From: Actinomycetes bacterium | Lineage (GTDB): Bacteria > Actinomycetota > Acidimicrobiia > Acidimicrobiales > RAAP-2 | Direction of reading: 5' to 3' | DNA length: 5,645 nucleotides | NCBI GenBank assembly: GCA_025352305.1 | Contig: JANXTQ010000023.1 | Span: 1-5,645, forward strand | Shown: in pieces, positions 1 through 5,645 of the stretch | How positions within the stretch are numbered: position 1 is the stretch's first letter | Layout of the letters: each line of letters starts with the position of its first letter | Position numbers and translations under genes: made by a program | Notes under the pieces: generated by a model | The model's input: only the letters and a program-made list of their open reading frames with translations | The model's database searches: none | What the model was told of the DNA's origin: nothing

Positions 1-908
1 GCTTTCGTTCGCTGAACGTGGCGCTTCGTCAAATTCTCGATCTCTACGTGTGTCTGCGACCGGTGCGCTGGTTTAACGGAGTGCCCTCGCCGGTTAAGCA
101 CCCCGAGGCTGTGGACATGGTGATTTTCCGCGAGAACACTGAAGACGTGTACGCGGGATACGAAGTTGAAGCCGGCAGTGCGGACGCCGAAAAACTGCGC
201 GTCTTTTTGAAGGAAAACTACGGCTGGGATATTCGTGAGATGAGCGGCATTGGTATTAAGCCCATCTCGAAGTTTGGATCAGAGCGCCTGATCCGAGCGG
301 CGATTCAATACGCGCTCGAACACAATCGCGAGTCGGTGACCCTCGTACATAAGGGCAACATCCAAAAATTTACGGAAGGTGCGTTTCAACGTTGGGGCTA
401 CGAACTCGTGCGCAATGAGTTTGCTGACGTCGCGGTGGGTTGGGATGACTGCGGAGGAAAGCCCGACGGAAAACTCCTCGTCAAAGACGCGATCGCCGAC
501 ATCACATTGCAACAGGTGCTCACGCGGCCGGCTGAGTTTTCGGTCATTGCGACAATGAACCTAAATGGCGACTATCTCTCGGACGCCCTGGCCGCGCAGG
601 TTGGTGGCATTGGTATTGCACCCGGAGCGAACATCAACTATCTGACTGGCCACGGAATTTTTGAGGCCACTCACGGGACCGCTCCCAAGTACGCGGGCCA
701 AGACAAAGTCAATCCCGGCTCGGTGCTGTTGAGCGGTGTGTTGATGTTTGAGCACTTGGGCTGGACCAGTGCGGCCAACGACATTGTCAGCGCCCTCGAA
801 GCAACTATTGCCGACAAAATTGTTACCTACGACTTCGCTCGTTTGATGCAGGGCGCCACTGAAGTCAAGTGTTCCGAGTTCGCGTCCGCGATCGTCGACC
901 GCCTTTAG
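1..908 (+). CDS. icd: NADP-dependent isocitrate dehydrogenase, 5'-truncated by the window edge
   Basis: This enzyme oxidatively decarboxylates isocitrate to 2-oxoglutarate with NADP+ in the cytosol (TCA cycle). The open frame runs from base 3 without a start; the GTG at 18 is an internal valine, because the preceding codons read F-R-S-L-N and match the E. coli Icd substrate loop. About 301 residues are present, so roughly the first 110 of the usual ~416 are missing. Seen by comparison with remembered E. coli Icd: the Ser113 equivalent (codon 9-11), Asn115 (15-17), Arg119, Arg129, Arg153 in FREN, Tyr160 in DVYAG, Lys230 in HKGN, and the metal-binding aspartates in [14 protein letters not shown]-type residues are kept: His and Lys-Tyr of HGTAPKY (672-692), and Tyr and Arg of YDFARLM (828-842). 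This is the homodimeric bacterial type, not the monomeric ~740-residue enzyme. It ends with TAG at 906-908 and is probably cotranscribed with mdh 37 bases downstream. Confidence 0.96.
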   Translation, partial: FRSLNVALRQILDLYVCLRPVRWFNGVPSPVKHPEAVDMVIFRENTEDVYAGYEVEAGSADAEKLRVFLKENYGWDIREMSGIGIKPISKFGSERLIRAAIQYALEHNRESVTLVHKGNIQKFTEGAFQRWGYELVRNEFADVAVGWDDCGGKPDGKLLVKDAIADITLQQVLTRPAEFSVIATMNLNGDYLSDALAAQVGGIGIAPGANINYLTGHGIFEATHGTAPKYAGQDKVNPGSVLLSGVLMFEHLGWTSAANDIVSALEATIADKIVTYDFARLMQGATEVKCSEFASAIVDRL

Positions 909-933
909 ACCCCACCTTCTACCTAACTCGAAT

Positions 934-940
934 TAAGGAG
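934..940 (+). promoter_or_regulatory. Shine-Dalgarno site of mdh
   Basis: TAAGGAG lies five bases before the ATG at 946 and closely matches the anti-Shine-Dalgarno sequence. It fixes the mdh start. The whole icd-mdh gap is 37 bases and shows no hairpin followed by a T run, which suggests both genes share one transcript. Confidence 0.85.
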
Positions 941-945
941 TTTTC

Positions 946-1938
946 ATGACGAGTCCCGTCCAAGTCACCGTTACCGGCGCCGCCGGCCAAATTGGCTATC
1001 AACTGCTTTTTCGAATCGCCTCGGGCCAACTTCTCGGACCGAACACGCCGGTGGTTCTTCGCCTGCTCGAAATCGAGCCCGCCATGAAATCGCTCGAAGG
1101 AGTGGTCATGGAACTCGACGACTGCGCCTTTCCGCTGCTGGCAGGAATTGAAGCCACGAGTGATCTGTCGACGGCCTTTGCGGGCACGAACTGGGCGCTA
1201 CTCGTTGGATCGATTCCTCGCAAGGCCGGAATGGAACGTGGCGATCTGTTGACGGTGAATGGCGGAATCTTTAAACCGCAGGGACGAGCGATTGCCGAGA
1301 ATGCGGCGAGTGACGTTCGCGTCTTGGTCGTTGGAAATCCGTGCAATACGAACTGTCTCATTGCGCGCTCCAACGCACCGGAAGTACCCGAGGATCGCTG
1401 GTTTGCCATGACGCGACTCGATCAGAACCGTGGCGAAACACAACTCGCCAAAAAAGCGGGTGCGGCGGTGAAGGACGTTAAGAATTTGGCAATCTGGGGC
1501 AATCACTCGGCGACCCAGTTCCCAGATTTTGCGAATGCCACGATTGGTGGTCGAAGCGTGAGCGACGTCATCACCGACACCGCATGGCTCGAAGGTGAGT
1601 TCATCACCACCGTGCAAAAGCGTGGCGCGGCCATCATTGAAGCTCGCGGAGCGAGCTCCGCCGCGTCGGCAGCCAACGCCGCCATCGACACCGTGGCGGG
1701 TCTCGTGAGCGCCACCGAGCCCGACGATGCCGTTTCCGTCGCCGTAACGAGCCACGGGGAGTACGGGGTTCCTGAAGGATTGACGTTCGGCTTCCCGGTA
1801 CTTGCCGACGGTCAGGGCAACTGGTCCGTTAAAGAAGGCTTCGTGGCGAACGAATTCGCGCAGGACCGAATCAAAGTTACGACGGACGAACTGCTGGGCG
1901 AGCGCGACGAAGTGAAATCTCTCGGCCTGATTCCCTAG
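946..1938 (+). CDS. mdh: malate dehydrogenase, NAD-dependent, cytosolic-type family
   Basis: It reversibly oxidises malate to oxaloacetate with NAD+ in the cytosol, closing the TCA cycle. The 330-residue product is full length (the Thermus enzyme has about 327). Seen: N-terminal Rossmann motif GAAGQIG (residues 11-17); the acidic residue after the second strand, Glu42 in LLEIEP, which in this family goes with NAD rather than NADP; the mobile substrate loop [10 protein letters not shown] with Arg92 and Arg98; Asn131 in VGNPCNTN; Asp159 and Arg162 in TRLDQNR; and the catalytic His187 in GNHS. The SF1-type signature (GNPCNTN, TRLDQNR) separates it from the lactate dehydrogenase-like Mdh found in many other bacteria. 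The ATG at 946 is supported by a strong Shine-Dalgarno. The TAG stop at 1936-1938 overlaps the stop of the convergent gene on the other strand. Confidence 0.97.
   Translation: MTSPVQVTVTGAAGQIGYQLLFRIASGQLLGPNTPVVLRLLEIEPAMKSLEGVVMELDDCAFPLLAGIEATSDLSTAFAGTNWALLVGSIPRKAGMERGDLLTVNGGIFKPQGRAIAENAASDVRVLVVGNPCNTNCLIARSNAPEVPEDRWFAMTRLDQNRGETQLAKKAGAAVKDVKNLAIWGNHSATQFPDFANATIGGRSVSDVITDTAWLEGEFITTVQKRGAAIIEARGASSAASAANAAIDTVAGLVSATEPDDAVSVAVTSHGEYGVPEGLTFGFPVLADGQGNWSVKEGFVANEFAQDRIKVTTDELLGERDEVKSLGLIP
1935..1938. other. shared stop-codon tetranucleotide of convergent genes
   Basis: CTAG contains the TAG stop of mdh on the plus strand (1936-1938) and the TAG stop of the phosphorylase-like gene on the minus strand (1937-1935). 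There is no intergenic space here, so any transcription terminator for either gene must lie inside the coding region of the other. Confidence 0.9.
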
Positions 1939-2765
1939 TCGTCGCCCGACGTGGTTTCGTCGACGTCGATGGCGGGGTTCAAGGCGTCATGAAGTGCCAG
2001 AGCCGCTCGAGCTGTGGCACGAAACAGTCGTTCTCGCACGCTGCGCGCTTTATCCCAACTGCGAGAGTCCCAGGTTTCACCAGCCAGCGTGTCACCGGCG
2101 TAGAGCACCTGGGCGAAATTGAGCCCGCGGAACTGCGCCACGGCCATGAACGCCGACGACTCCATATCAACCATTTGGCAACCCTCGCTCACGCGGCGAT
2201 CAACTCGGCTCCGGGTCTCGCGAAACAGTGCGTCAGTGGTCCAGGTTCGTCCAATGAAGTACGGAATCTCCGCTTCGTCGAGGACCCTCTGGAAGATGTC
2301 GATACCTCTCGCTTGAGCGTTGATGACTCGACTAGGCGCCGCGTAGTGAAAGCTCGTTCCCTCGTCGCGCACGGCGGAGTTAACAATCATGACGTGTCCG
2401 AGGTTGAGGTCTACGAGCGCTCCCGCACCGCCGCAGGCGGCAAAGGTGGTGACACCGAGCGCAGCAATCTCTTCGGTGAAGCCGGCCGCTAGCGGCGCTC
2501 CGACACCCGGGTGAGCCACGGTGACGTAGCGACCGTCGACTTCGTATCGATATATGGGATTTCTCCCGATTTCTGATCGAAGCGTGTAAATCTCTTGGAG
2601 TTCGCCCTCAGCGAGTAACTCACCGAGAAGATCGTTAAAGAAACAGAGCACCGCCGCGGGCGCAATGTCCATCGGACGATGAATCGTCGTCGCTTCAAAA
2701 ACGCCCGGTTCGCTGAGGTCGTTTTCAATCAGCGGAATCAGCGGGGTCAATTGATTGTCGATCAC
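1935..2765 (-). CDS. nucleoside phosphorylase-like protein (PNP/UDP family, NP-I fold)
   Basis: The likely role is cleavage of the N-glycosidic bond of a nucleoside, releasing a base in salvage; the substrate cannot be read from the sequence. The 276-residue product has the NP-I landmarks: [12 protein letters not shown] (85-96, like the STGIGGPS loop of uridine phosphorylase), CGGAGAL (111-117, glycine-rich phosphate-side turn), [13 protein letters not shown] (129-141), TTDALFRE (176-183), the ribose-binding Met-Glu at 201-202 in VDMESSA, and Asp225 in YAGDTL, where the family places the acid acting on the base. The run GETWDSRSW (229-237) follows it. The arginine that precedes the GTTG turn in E. 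coli Udp appears replaced by alanine. Start: GTG at 2765-2763, because an in-frame stop lies at 2777-2775 and AAGGA sits six bases upstream; the next in-frame ATG (Met32) would cut off the first strand region. No signal peptide or membrane segment is seen. Confidence 0.85.
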   Translation of the reverse strand: MIDNQLTPLIPLIENDLSEPGVFEATTIHRPMDIAPAAVLCFFNDLLGELLAEGELQEIYTLRSEIGRNPIYRYEVDGRYVTVAHPGVGAPLAAGFTEEIAALGVTTFAACGGAGALVDLNLGHVMIVNSAVRDEGTSFHYAAPSRVINAQARGIDIFQRVLDEAEIPYFIGRTWTTDALFRETRSRVDRRVSEGCQMVDMESSAFMAVAQFRGLNFAQVLYAGDTLAGETWDSRSWDKARSVRERLFRATARAALALHDALNPAIDVDETTSGDD

Positions 2766-2771
2766 GAGGTG

Positions 2772-2776
2772 TCCTT
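2772..2776 (-). promoter_or_regulatory. Shine-Dalgarno site of the phosphorylase-like gene
   Basis: On the minus strand AAGGA stands six bases before the GTG at 2765. Together with the in-frame TAA just upstream (2777-2775) it decides the GTG start for the phosphorylase-like gene. Confidence 0.65.
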
Positions 2777-2821
2777 ACTTAGTTAGTGGCGAGCCTAGAA
2801 GTCACGTAGTGAGCTCGTTGA

Positions 2822-2850
2822 TAAGTGGCAATTGTCTTAATCCCCACTTA
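2822..2850. repeat. 7-bp inverted repeat in the spacer after the yjbR-like gene
   Basis: TAAGTGG (2822-2828) and CCACTTA (2844-2850) are perfect inverted repeats separated by 15 bases. The right arm contains the TAA stop of the yjbR-like gene. The minus-strand sequence after the stem (TCAAC) is not T-rich, so it is a poor intrinsic terminator. It could be an operator or a weak transcript hairpin ahead of the phosphorylase-like gene. TTGCCA on the minus strand (2831-2826) overlaps it and resembles a -35 box, but the hexamer 17 bases further on (TACGTG) is a poor -10. The rest of the 82-base spacer shows no other clear signal. Function is unproven. Confidence 0.35.
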
Positions 2851-3255
2851 GAGGTCGCTCAACTCTGAGTGAAGTTTGGATGGCGCGACGAGCAGCCACG
2901 CGTCGCGCAGTAATGAACCGAGGACATCGCGCGACGCCATTGGCGTGTCTCGTCCGTCGAGATAAATGCCGATCCATCCGCGCGAGCCAACGTAAGCGGG
3001 TACGAAGTACGTCCTTGGATCGTCGCTCGTTAACGCTGCTTGCACGCCGGCGGCGGCGGCCAGAACGACAGACACTCGGTCATCGTGGTGATGATCGCGC
3101 ATGGCCACGAAGTTCTTTTTGTCGTTAATGAACCAGGCGGCTTCCCCGTGGCTCACGCGCTCAGTGACGTGGGGAAAATGACTCACAATGTCGCGAACGA
3201 GTGCGGTACCAACCAGAGCGAGCCCGCTTGGTCGCTGCGGTGGGCTACTCGTCAC
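2848..3255 (-). CDS. YjbR/MmcQ-family protein (DUF419-like), function unknown
   Basis: The product is a small soluble protein of 135 residues. It resembles the MmcQ/YjbR family, usually about 115-140 residues with a compact fold likened to DNA-binding proteins; no biochemical role is established that I know of. Family-like segments seen: FPHVTERVSHGEAAWFIN (27-44), the strand around KKNFVAM (46-52), FVPAYVGSRGWIGIYLD (84-100, the strongest match, with the Tyr-Val-Gly and Gly-Trp-Ile/Val-Gly pattern), and a C-terminal helix DAWLLVAPSKL (118-128). The charged stretch RDHHHDD (53-59) stands in a loop. Start: GTG at 3255-3253, ten bases after the stop of the SCP2-like gene; no earlier start lies nearby and the Shine-Dalgarno is weak, so re-initiation after the upstream gene is plausible. 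It reads as the fourth gene of the sdhA-sdhB transcript. Confidence 0.8.
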   Translation of the reverse strand: MTSSPPQRPSGLALVGTALVRDIVSHFPHVTERVSHGEAAWFINDKKNFVAMRDHHHDDRVSVVLAAAAGVQAALTSDDPRTYFVPAYVGSRGWIGIYLDGRDTPMASRDVLGSLLRDAWLLVAPSKLHSELSDL

Positions 3256-3265
3256 TGCAGCGAAA

Positions 3266-3655
3266 TTACTCGACGGAGGGGTGTAGCGCTCGGTGGGCTT
3301 CGGACATCCAGGCAGAAAATTGAATGAGCGCGTTCACGTCACCGCGCACTTTCAATCGGCCATCACGAAGTGCCTGAGAGGACCGCATCTGACCACTTGA
3401 AATTTGTGCAGCGTCGGCGTATGAGACGCTCACCACGAGGTCCGGCGCCGGGTCGGCGACAGCTTCCAGACGAGTGCCCTGTTCATCAACGAAAAAAGTC
3501 ATGACTTCTGAGGCGGACGGGGGAGATTTCGTAATGTCAAACACCACGCGAACGCAGACCCTCTCGGCCGAAAGCTGCGAATCAAGTGACACCGAAGACA
3601 GACGGCGATTCATTGACTCAAACCAGGCCGGCTCGAGAAAACCGTCGTCGGTCAC
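3266..3655 (-). CDS. small SCP2-like (sterol carrier protein fold) protein
   Basis: The product is a soluble protein of 129 residues with weak resemblance to SCP2-like domains, which bind hydrophobic ligands or serve as accessory domains. Seen: an alternating strand region VCVRVVFDI, the strand DLVVSVSYADAAQI (about residues 72-85), then a segment with the SCP2-style order 'gx(5)Al.dGrlkvrGD' (SSQALRDGRLKVRGDV, about 92-107), and a C-terminal helix LIQFSAWM. I chose the GTG at 3655-3653 because it overlaps the sdhB TGA as GTGA, the usual geometry of translational coupling. The open frame reaches a further GTG at 3724, but that would overlap sdhB by 73 bases, has no Shine-Dalgarno, and adds 23 low-complexity residues. 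Its position between sdhB and a yjbR-like gene suggests cotranscription with succinate dehydrogenase; the ligand and role are unknown. Confidence 0.7.
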   Translation of the reverse strand: MTDDGFLEPAWFESMNRRLSSVSLDSQLSAERVCVRVVFDITKSPPSASEVMTFFVDEQGTRLEAVADPAPDLVVSVSYADAAQISSGQMRSSQALRDGRLKVRGDVNALIQFSAWMSEAHRALHPSVE

Positions 3656-4431
3656 GGCGCTGGTTGGACCGATGCTTCTGCCGCTGAGCGCTTGGTCTTT
3701 CGACGGATCTTTCGTCCCAGCCACGCGACGGGGTCGTAGTTAGCGTCTACCACGCGCTCTTTTAGCGGAATGATTGCATTGTCCGTGATCTTGATGTGCT
3801 CGGGGCACACCTCGGTGCAGCATTTGGTGATGTTGCAGTAACCGAGACCCATTTCCTCGCGGATGAGTTCGCGACGGTCGTTGGTGTCGAGAGGGTGCAT
3901 CTCCAGTTCGGCGTATCGAATAAAGAAACGCGGTCCGGCGAAGTGCGACTTGTTTTCTTCGTGGTCACGAATGACGTGGCACACGTCTTGGCACATGAAG
4001 CACTCAATGCACTTGCGAAACTCCTGGCCCCGCTCGACGTCCTGTTGGAACATGCGGTATCCGCCCTCGGGCATCGGGGGAGGAAGCAGCGCGGGAACCT
4101 TTTCGGCCATGGCGTAATTGAAAGAAACGTCAGTGACCAGATCGCGAATGATCGGAAAGGTCTTCATTGGGGTAACCGTTACGGGACCATCGGGCAAGGT
4201 GTCCATGCGCGTCATACACATCAGGCGCGGCTTGCCATTGACCTCGGCGGAGCACGATCCGCACTTGCCCGCCTTGCAGTTCCAGCGACACGCGAGGTCC
4301 GGTGCATCGGTGGCCTGAATGCGGTGAATGACGTCGAGCACGACTTCGCCCTCTTGTTGTTCAAGGGTGTAGTTCTCGAACTCTCCACCGTTGGAGTCGC
4401 CTCGCCAGATTCGCATCGTGACGTCAGCCAT
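3652..4431 (-). CDS. sdhB: succinate dehydrogenase iron-sulfur subunit (Sdh1-like)
   Basis: It carries electrons from the SdhA flavin to the quinone site at the inner face of the membrane. The 259 residues include all three cluster sites. [2Fe-2S]: Cys52-x4-Cys57-x2-Cys60-x11-Cys72 in the N-terminal ferredoxin-like domain. [4Fe-4S]: Cys141, Cys144, Cys147 (CIECFMC) and Cys209, followed by Pro. [3Fe-4S]: Cys151, Cys199, Cys205. Stretches such as RWNCKAGKCGSC, CHVIRDHEENK and YCNITKCCTEVCPEHIKITDNA match, from memory, the mycobacterial Sdh1 iron-sulfur subunit. The residue aligned with the E. coli quinone-site Trp164 is Asp156. The C-terminal tail is basic (RKIRRKTKR) and then Ala/Pro-rich, and could touch the membrane or anchor. 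The ATG at 4431 overlaps the sdhA TAA (TAATG) and has GAGGAGG seven bases upstream. The TGA overlaps the next gene's GTG. Confidence 0.96.
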   Translation of the reverse strand: MADVTMRIWRGDSNGGEFENYTLEQQEGEVVLDVIHRIQATDAPDLACRWNCKAGKCGSCSAEVNGKPRLMCMTRMDTLPDGPVTVTPMKTFPIIRDLVTDVSFNYAMAEKVPALLPPPMPEGGYRMFQQDVERGQEFRKCIECFMCQDVCHVIRDHEENKSHFAGPRFFIRYAELEMHPLDTNDRRELIREEMGLGYCNITKCCTEVCPEHIKITDNAIIPLKERVVDANYDPVAWLGRKIRRKTKRSAAEASVQPAP

Positions 4432-5645
4432 TATTTTGCCTCCTCAAGCAGTGCCTTTAACTCACTCGGAATCTCGAGCAACGCAGACTCCACCGTTTTG
4501 ATCTCGCTCTGCCAATCCGACCCCGTGGCCATGGAGTGGGCAAAATTGATCTTTCCGAAGTTGGGATCCGCCTTCGGGAAATCTTCGCGAGTGTGCCCAC
4601 CGCGAGACTCCTTACGCTCTCGTGCTCCGAGTGCCGTGCACTGAGAAACCGTCAGCATGCTGGGCAGATCTGTTGCCAAATTCCAACCCGGGTTGTAGGC
4701 GCGCGCACCCTTGACTTTGATATTGGCGACGCGTTCGCGGAATCCTTCCAGACTCGCGAGTGCCTCGTCGATCTCGGTGGCCGTGCGAATAATGCCGACC
4801 TTGGCCTGCATCATCTCTTGCAAGTCTCGTTGGATGTCGTAAGGATTTTCGCCACTCTCACGCTCGAAGGGCGCCAGAGCTTCCTTGACGGCGCCTTCGA
4901 CCTCACTCAGATTGAATCCACTCGATGAACTGTTGGCCGCCACGTACTCACAGGCACCGATCCCGGCTCGACGCCCAAAGACAATGAGGTCACTCAGCGA
5001 GTTGCCGCCAAGACGGTTAGCTCCGTGCATTCCTCCGGCGACCTCACCCGCGGCGAACAGTCCGGCCACCGACGTTGCTTCGGTCTCTGCGTCGACCTTG
5101 ACGCCGCCCATGATGTAGTGACAGGTCGGTCCAATCTCCATCATTTCGCGCGTGATGTCGACTCCGGCCAGCTCCATGAACTGGTGATACATCGACGGCA
5201 GTCGGCGCCGAATGATTTCGGCGCTGCGCCGCGACGCAATATCGAGGTAGACGCCGCCGTGAGGGGTCCCGCGACCCGCCTTGACCTCAGTATTGATCGC
5301 GCGGGCAACTTCGTCTCGGGGCAGTAGTTCGGGTGGTCGACGCCCGGCCGTGTGATCGTCGTACCAACGATCGGCTTCTTCAGGTGAGTCGGCTGTTTCA
5401 GTGCGAAACATGTCAGCGACGTAGTTGAACATGAAGCGTTCACCGTCGGAGTTTTTCAAGATTCCACCGTCGCCGCGAACCCCTTCGGTCACGAGGATTC
5501 CTCGCACGCTGAGGGGCCAGACCATGCCCGTTGGGTGAAACTGGATGCACTCCATGTCAATGAGCTCGGCGCCCGCCCACAGCGCCATGGCGTGACCGTC
5601 GCCGGTTCCCTCCCACGAGTTCGACGTAAATTTCCACGATTTTCC
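4431..5645 (-). CDS. sdhA: succinate dehydrogenase flavoprotein subunit, N-terminal part outside the window
   Basis: It oxidises succinate to fumarate at a covalently bound FAD, facing the cytosol as part of respiratory complex II. The open frame runs to the right edge, so the ATG at 5588 is an internal Met: the 19 upstream codons read on as family sequence ending [13 protein letters not shown]. The 404 residues present are the C-terminal two thirds of a protein usually about 640 long; the N-terminal dinucleotide-binding motif and the FAD-linking His are outside. Catalytic residues visible by E. coli SdhA equivalence: His242 in QFHPTG (5537-5535), Thr254-Glu255 in LVTEG (5489-5484), the proton-shuttle Arg286 in PRDEVARAI (5318-5316), His354 in CHYIMGG (5120-5118), and Arg399 in [12 protein letters not shown] (5015-5013). 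The C-terminal domain has the usual [18 protein letters not shown] segment. The sequence resembles the mycobacterial Sdh1 type, whose membrane anchor gene precedes sdhA. It ends in TAA, coupled to sdhB. Confidence 0.96.
   Translation of the reverse strand, partial: GKSWKFTSNSWEGTGDGHAMALWAGAELIDMECIQFHPTGMVWPLSVRGILVTEGVRGDGGILKNSDGERFMFNYVADMFRTETADSPEEADRWYDDHTAGRRPPELLPRDEVARAINTEVKAGRGTPHGGVYLDIASRRSAEIIRRRLPSMYHQFMELAGVDITREMMEIGPTCHYIMGGVKVDAETEATSVAGLFAAGEVAGGMHGANRLGGNSLSDLIVFGRRAGIGACEYVAANSSSSGFNLSEVEGAVKEALAPFERESGENPYDIQRDLQEMMQAKVGIIRTATEIDEALASLEGFRERVANIKVKGARAYNPGWNLATDLPSMLTVSQCTALGARERKESRGGHTREDFPKADPNFGKINFAHSMATGSDWQSEIKTVESALLEIPSELKALLEEAK
4439..4445 (-). promoter_or_regulatory. 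Shine-Dalgarno site of sdhB inside the sdhA end
   Basis: GAGGAGG on the minus strand lies seven bases before the sdhB ATG and within the last codons of sdhA (Glu-Glu-Ala-Lys). With the TAATG overlap it points to coupled translation of the two subunits. Confidence 0.8.

Noticed and set aside
18..20. GTG as the start of icd
   Set aside because: The frame continues upstream with residues matching the conserved Icd active-site loop, so the gene simply begins before the window.
246..617. Repeated GGCATTGGTATT at about 246-257 and 606-617
   Set aside because: Both copies encode the Gly-Ile-Gly-Ile motifs that are conserved in Icd, so the repeat is explained by protein sequence.
999..1755. Open frames of 136 and 185 codons on the minus strand inside mdh
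   Set aside because: They are antisense to a complete, conserved malate dehydrogenase with all catalytic residues; their translations are Arg/Ser-rich and unlike a protein family.
1958..1969. Overlapping palindromes CGTCGACG and TCGACGTCGA near the convergent gene ends
   Set aside because: They are short, have no loop and no T run, and arise from Asp/Val codons in the phosphorylase-like C-terminus, so a terminator call is not supported.
1989..2492. 167-codon open frame on the plus strand opposite the phosphorylase-like gene
   Set aside because: The minus strand frame carries the recognisable NP-I motifs and a good Shine-Dalgarno; the plus frame has no domain signature.
2880..3327. Plus-strand open frames of 82 and 95 codons over the yjbR-like gene
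   Set aside because: They are antisense to a gene with a recognisable family pattern and have no Shine-Dalgarno or family resemblance.
3656..3724. N-terminal extension of the SCP2-like protein from the GTG at 3724
   Set aside because: It would overlap sdhB by 73 bases, lacks a Shine-Dalgarno, and the GTG at 3655 overlaps the sdhB stop in the usual coupling geometry.
3796..4644. 282-codon open frame on the plus strand opposite sdhB and the end of sdhA
   Set aside because: It is fully antisense to two clearly conserved genes, its translation resembles no family I know, and such open frames are common opposite GC-biased coding sequence.

Overview
The window is compact bacterial DNA with moderately high GC, dominated by tricarboxylic acid (TCA) cycle genes. 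Two gene groups face each other. The + strand group is icd (NADP-dependent isocitrate dehydrogenase, 5' end outside the window) followed by mdh (malate dehydrogenase). The - strand group reads from the right edge: sdhA (succinate dehydrogenase flavoprotein, N-terminal part outside the window), sdhB (iron-sulfur subunit), a small SCP2-like protein, a YjbR/MmcQ-family protein and a nucleoside phosphorylase-like protein. I found no tRNA, rRNA, CRISPR array, insertion sequence or phage gene. No gap is longer than about 85 bases.

The best guess at the host is an actinobacterium, possibly an acidimicrobiia-like aquatic lineage. The SdhA and SdhB sequences resemble, from memory, the mycobacterial Sdh1 type (Rv0248c/Rv0247c). 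The malate dehydrogenase is the ~330-residue 'cytosolic-type' enzyme common in Actinobacteria and Thermus. GTG starts are frequent. The taxonomic call is inference from family resemblance and needs a database search.

Layout: icd 1-908 (+), a 37-base gap with a strong Shine-Dalgarno, mdh 946-1938 (+). The mdh stop shares a CTAG tetranucleotide with the stop of the phosphorylase-like gene (1935-2765, -). An 82-base spacer containing a 7-bp inverted repeat separates that gene from the YjbR-like gene (2848-3255, -). The SCP2-like gene (3266-3655, -) lies 10 bases upstream of the YjbR-like gene and starts inside the sdhB stop (GTGA). sdhB (3652-4431, -) starts inside the sdhA stop (TAATG). The four genes from sdhA to yjbR-like therefore look like one tightly coupled transcription unit. 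The phosphorylase-like gene could be its tail or have its own promoter in the 82-base spacer.

Functionally, icd, sdhAB and mdh supply the oxidative TCA steps isocitrate to 2-oxoglutarate, succinate to fumarate, and malate to oxaloacetate. The membrane anchor of succinate dehydrogenase is not in the window and would be expected upstream of sdhA. The less ordinary part is the pair of uncharacterised small proteins welded to the 3' end of sdhAB. I do not see convincing evidence for a novel multi-gene system; most of the window is ordinary central metabolism.
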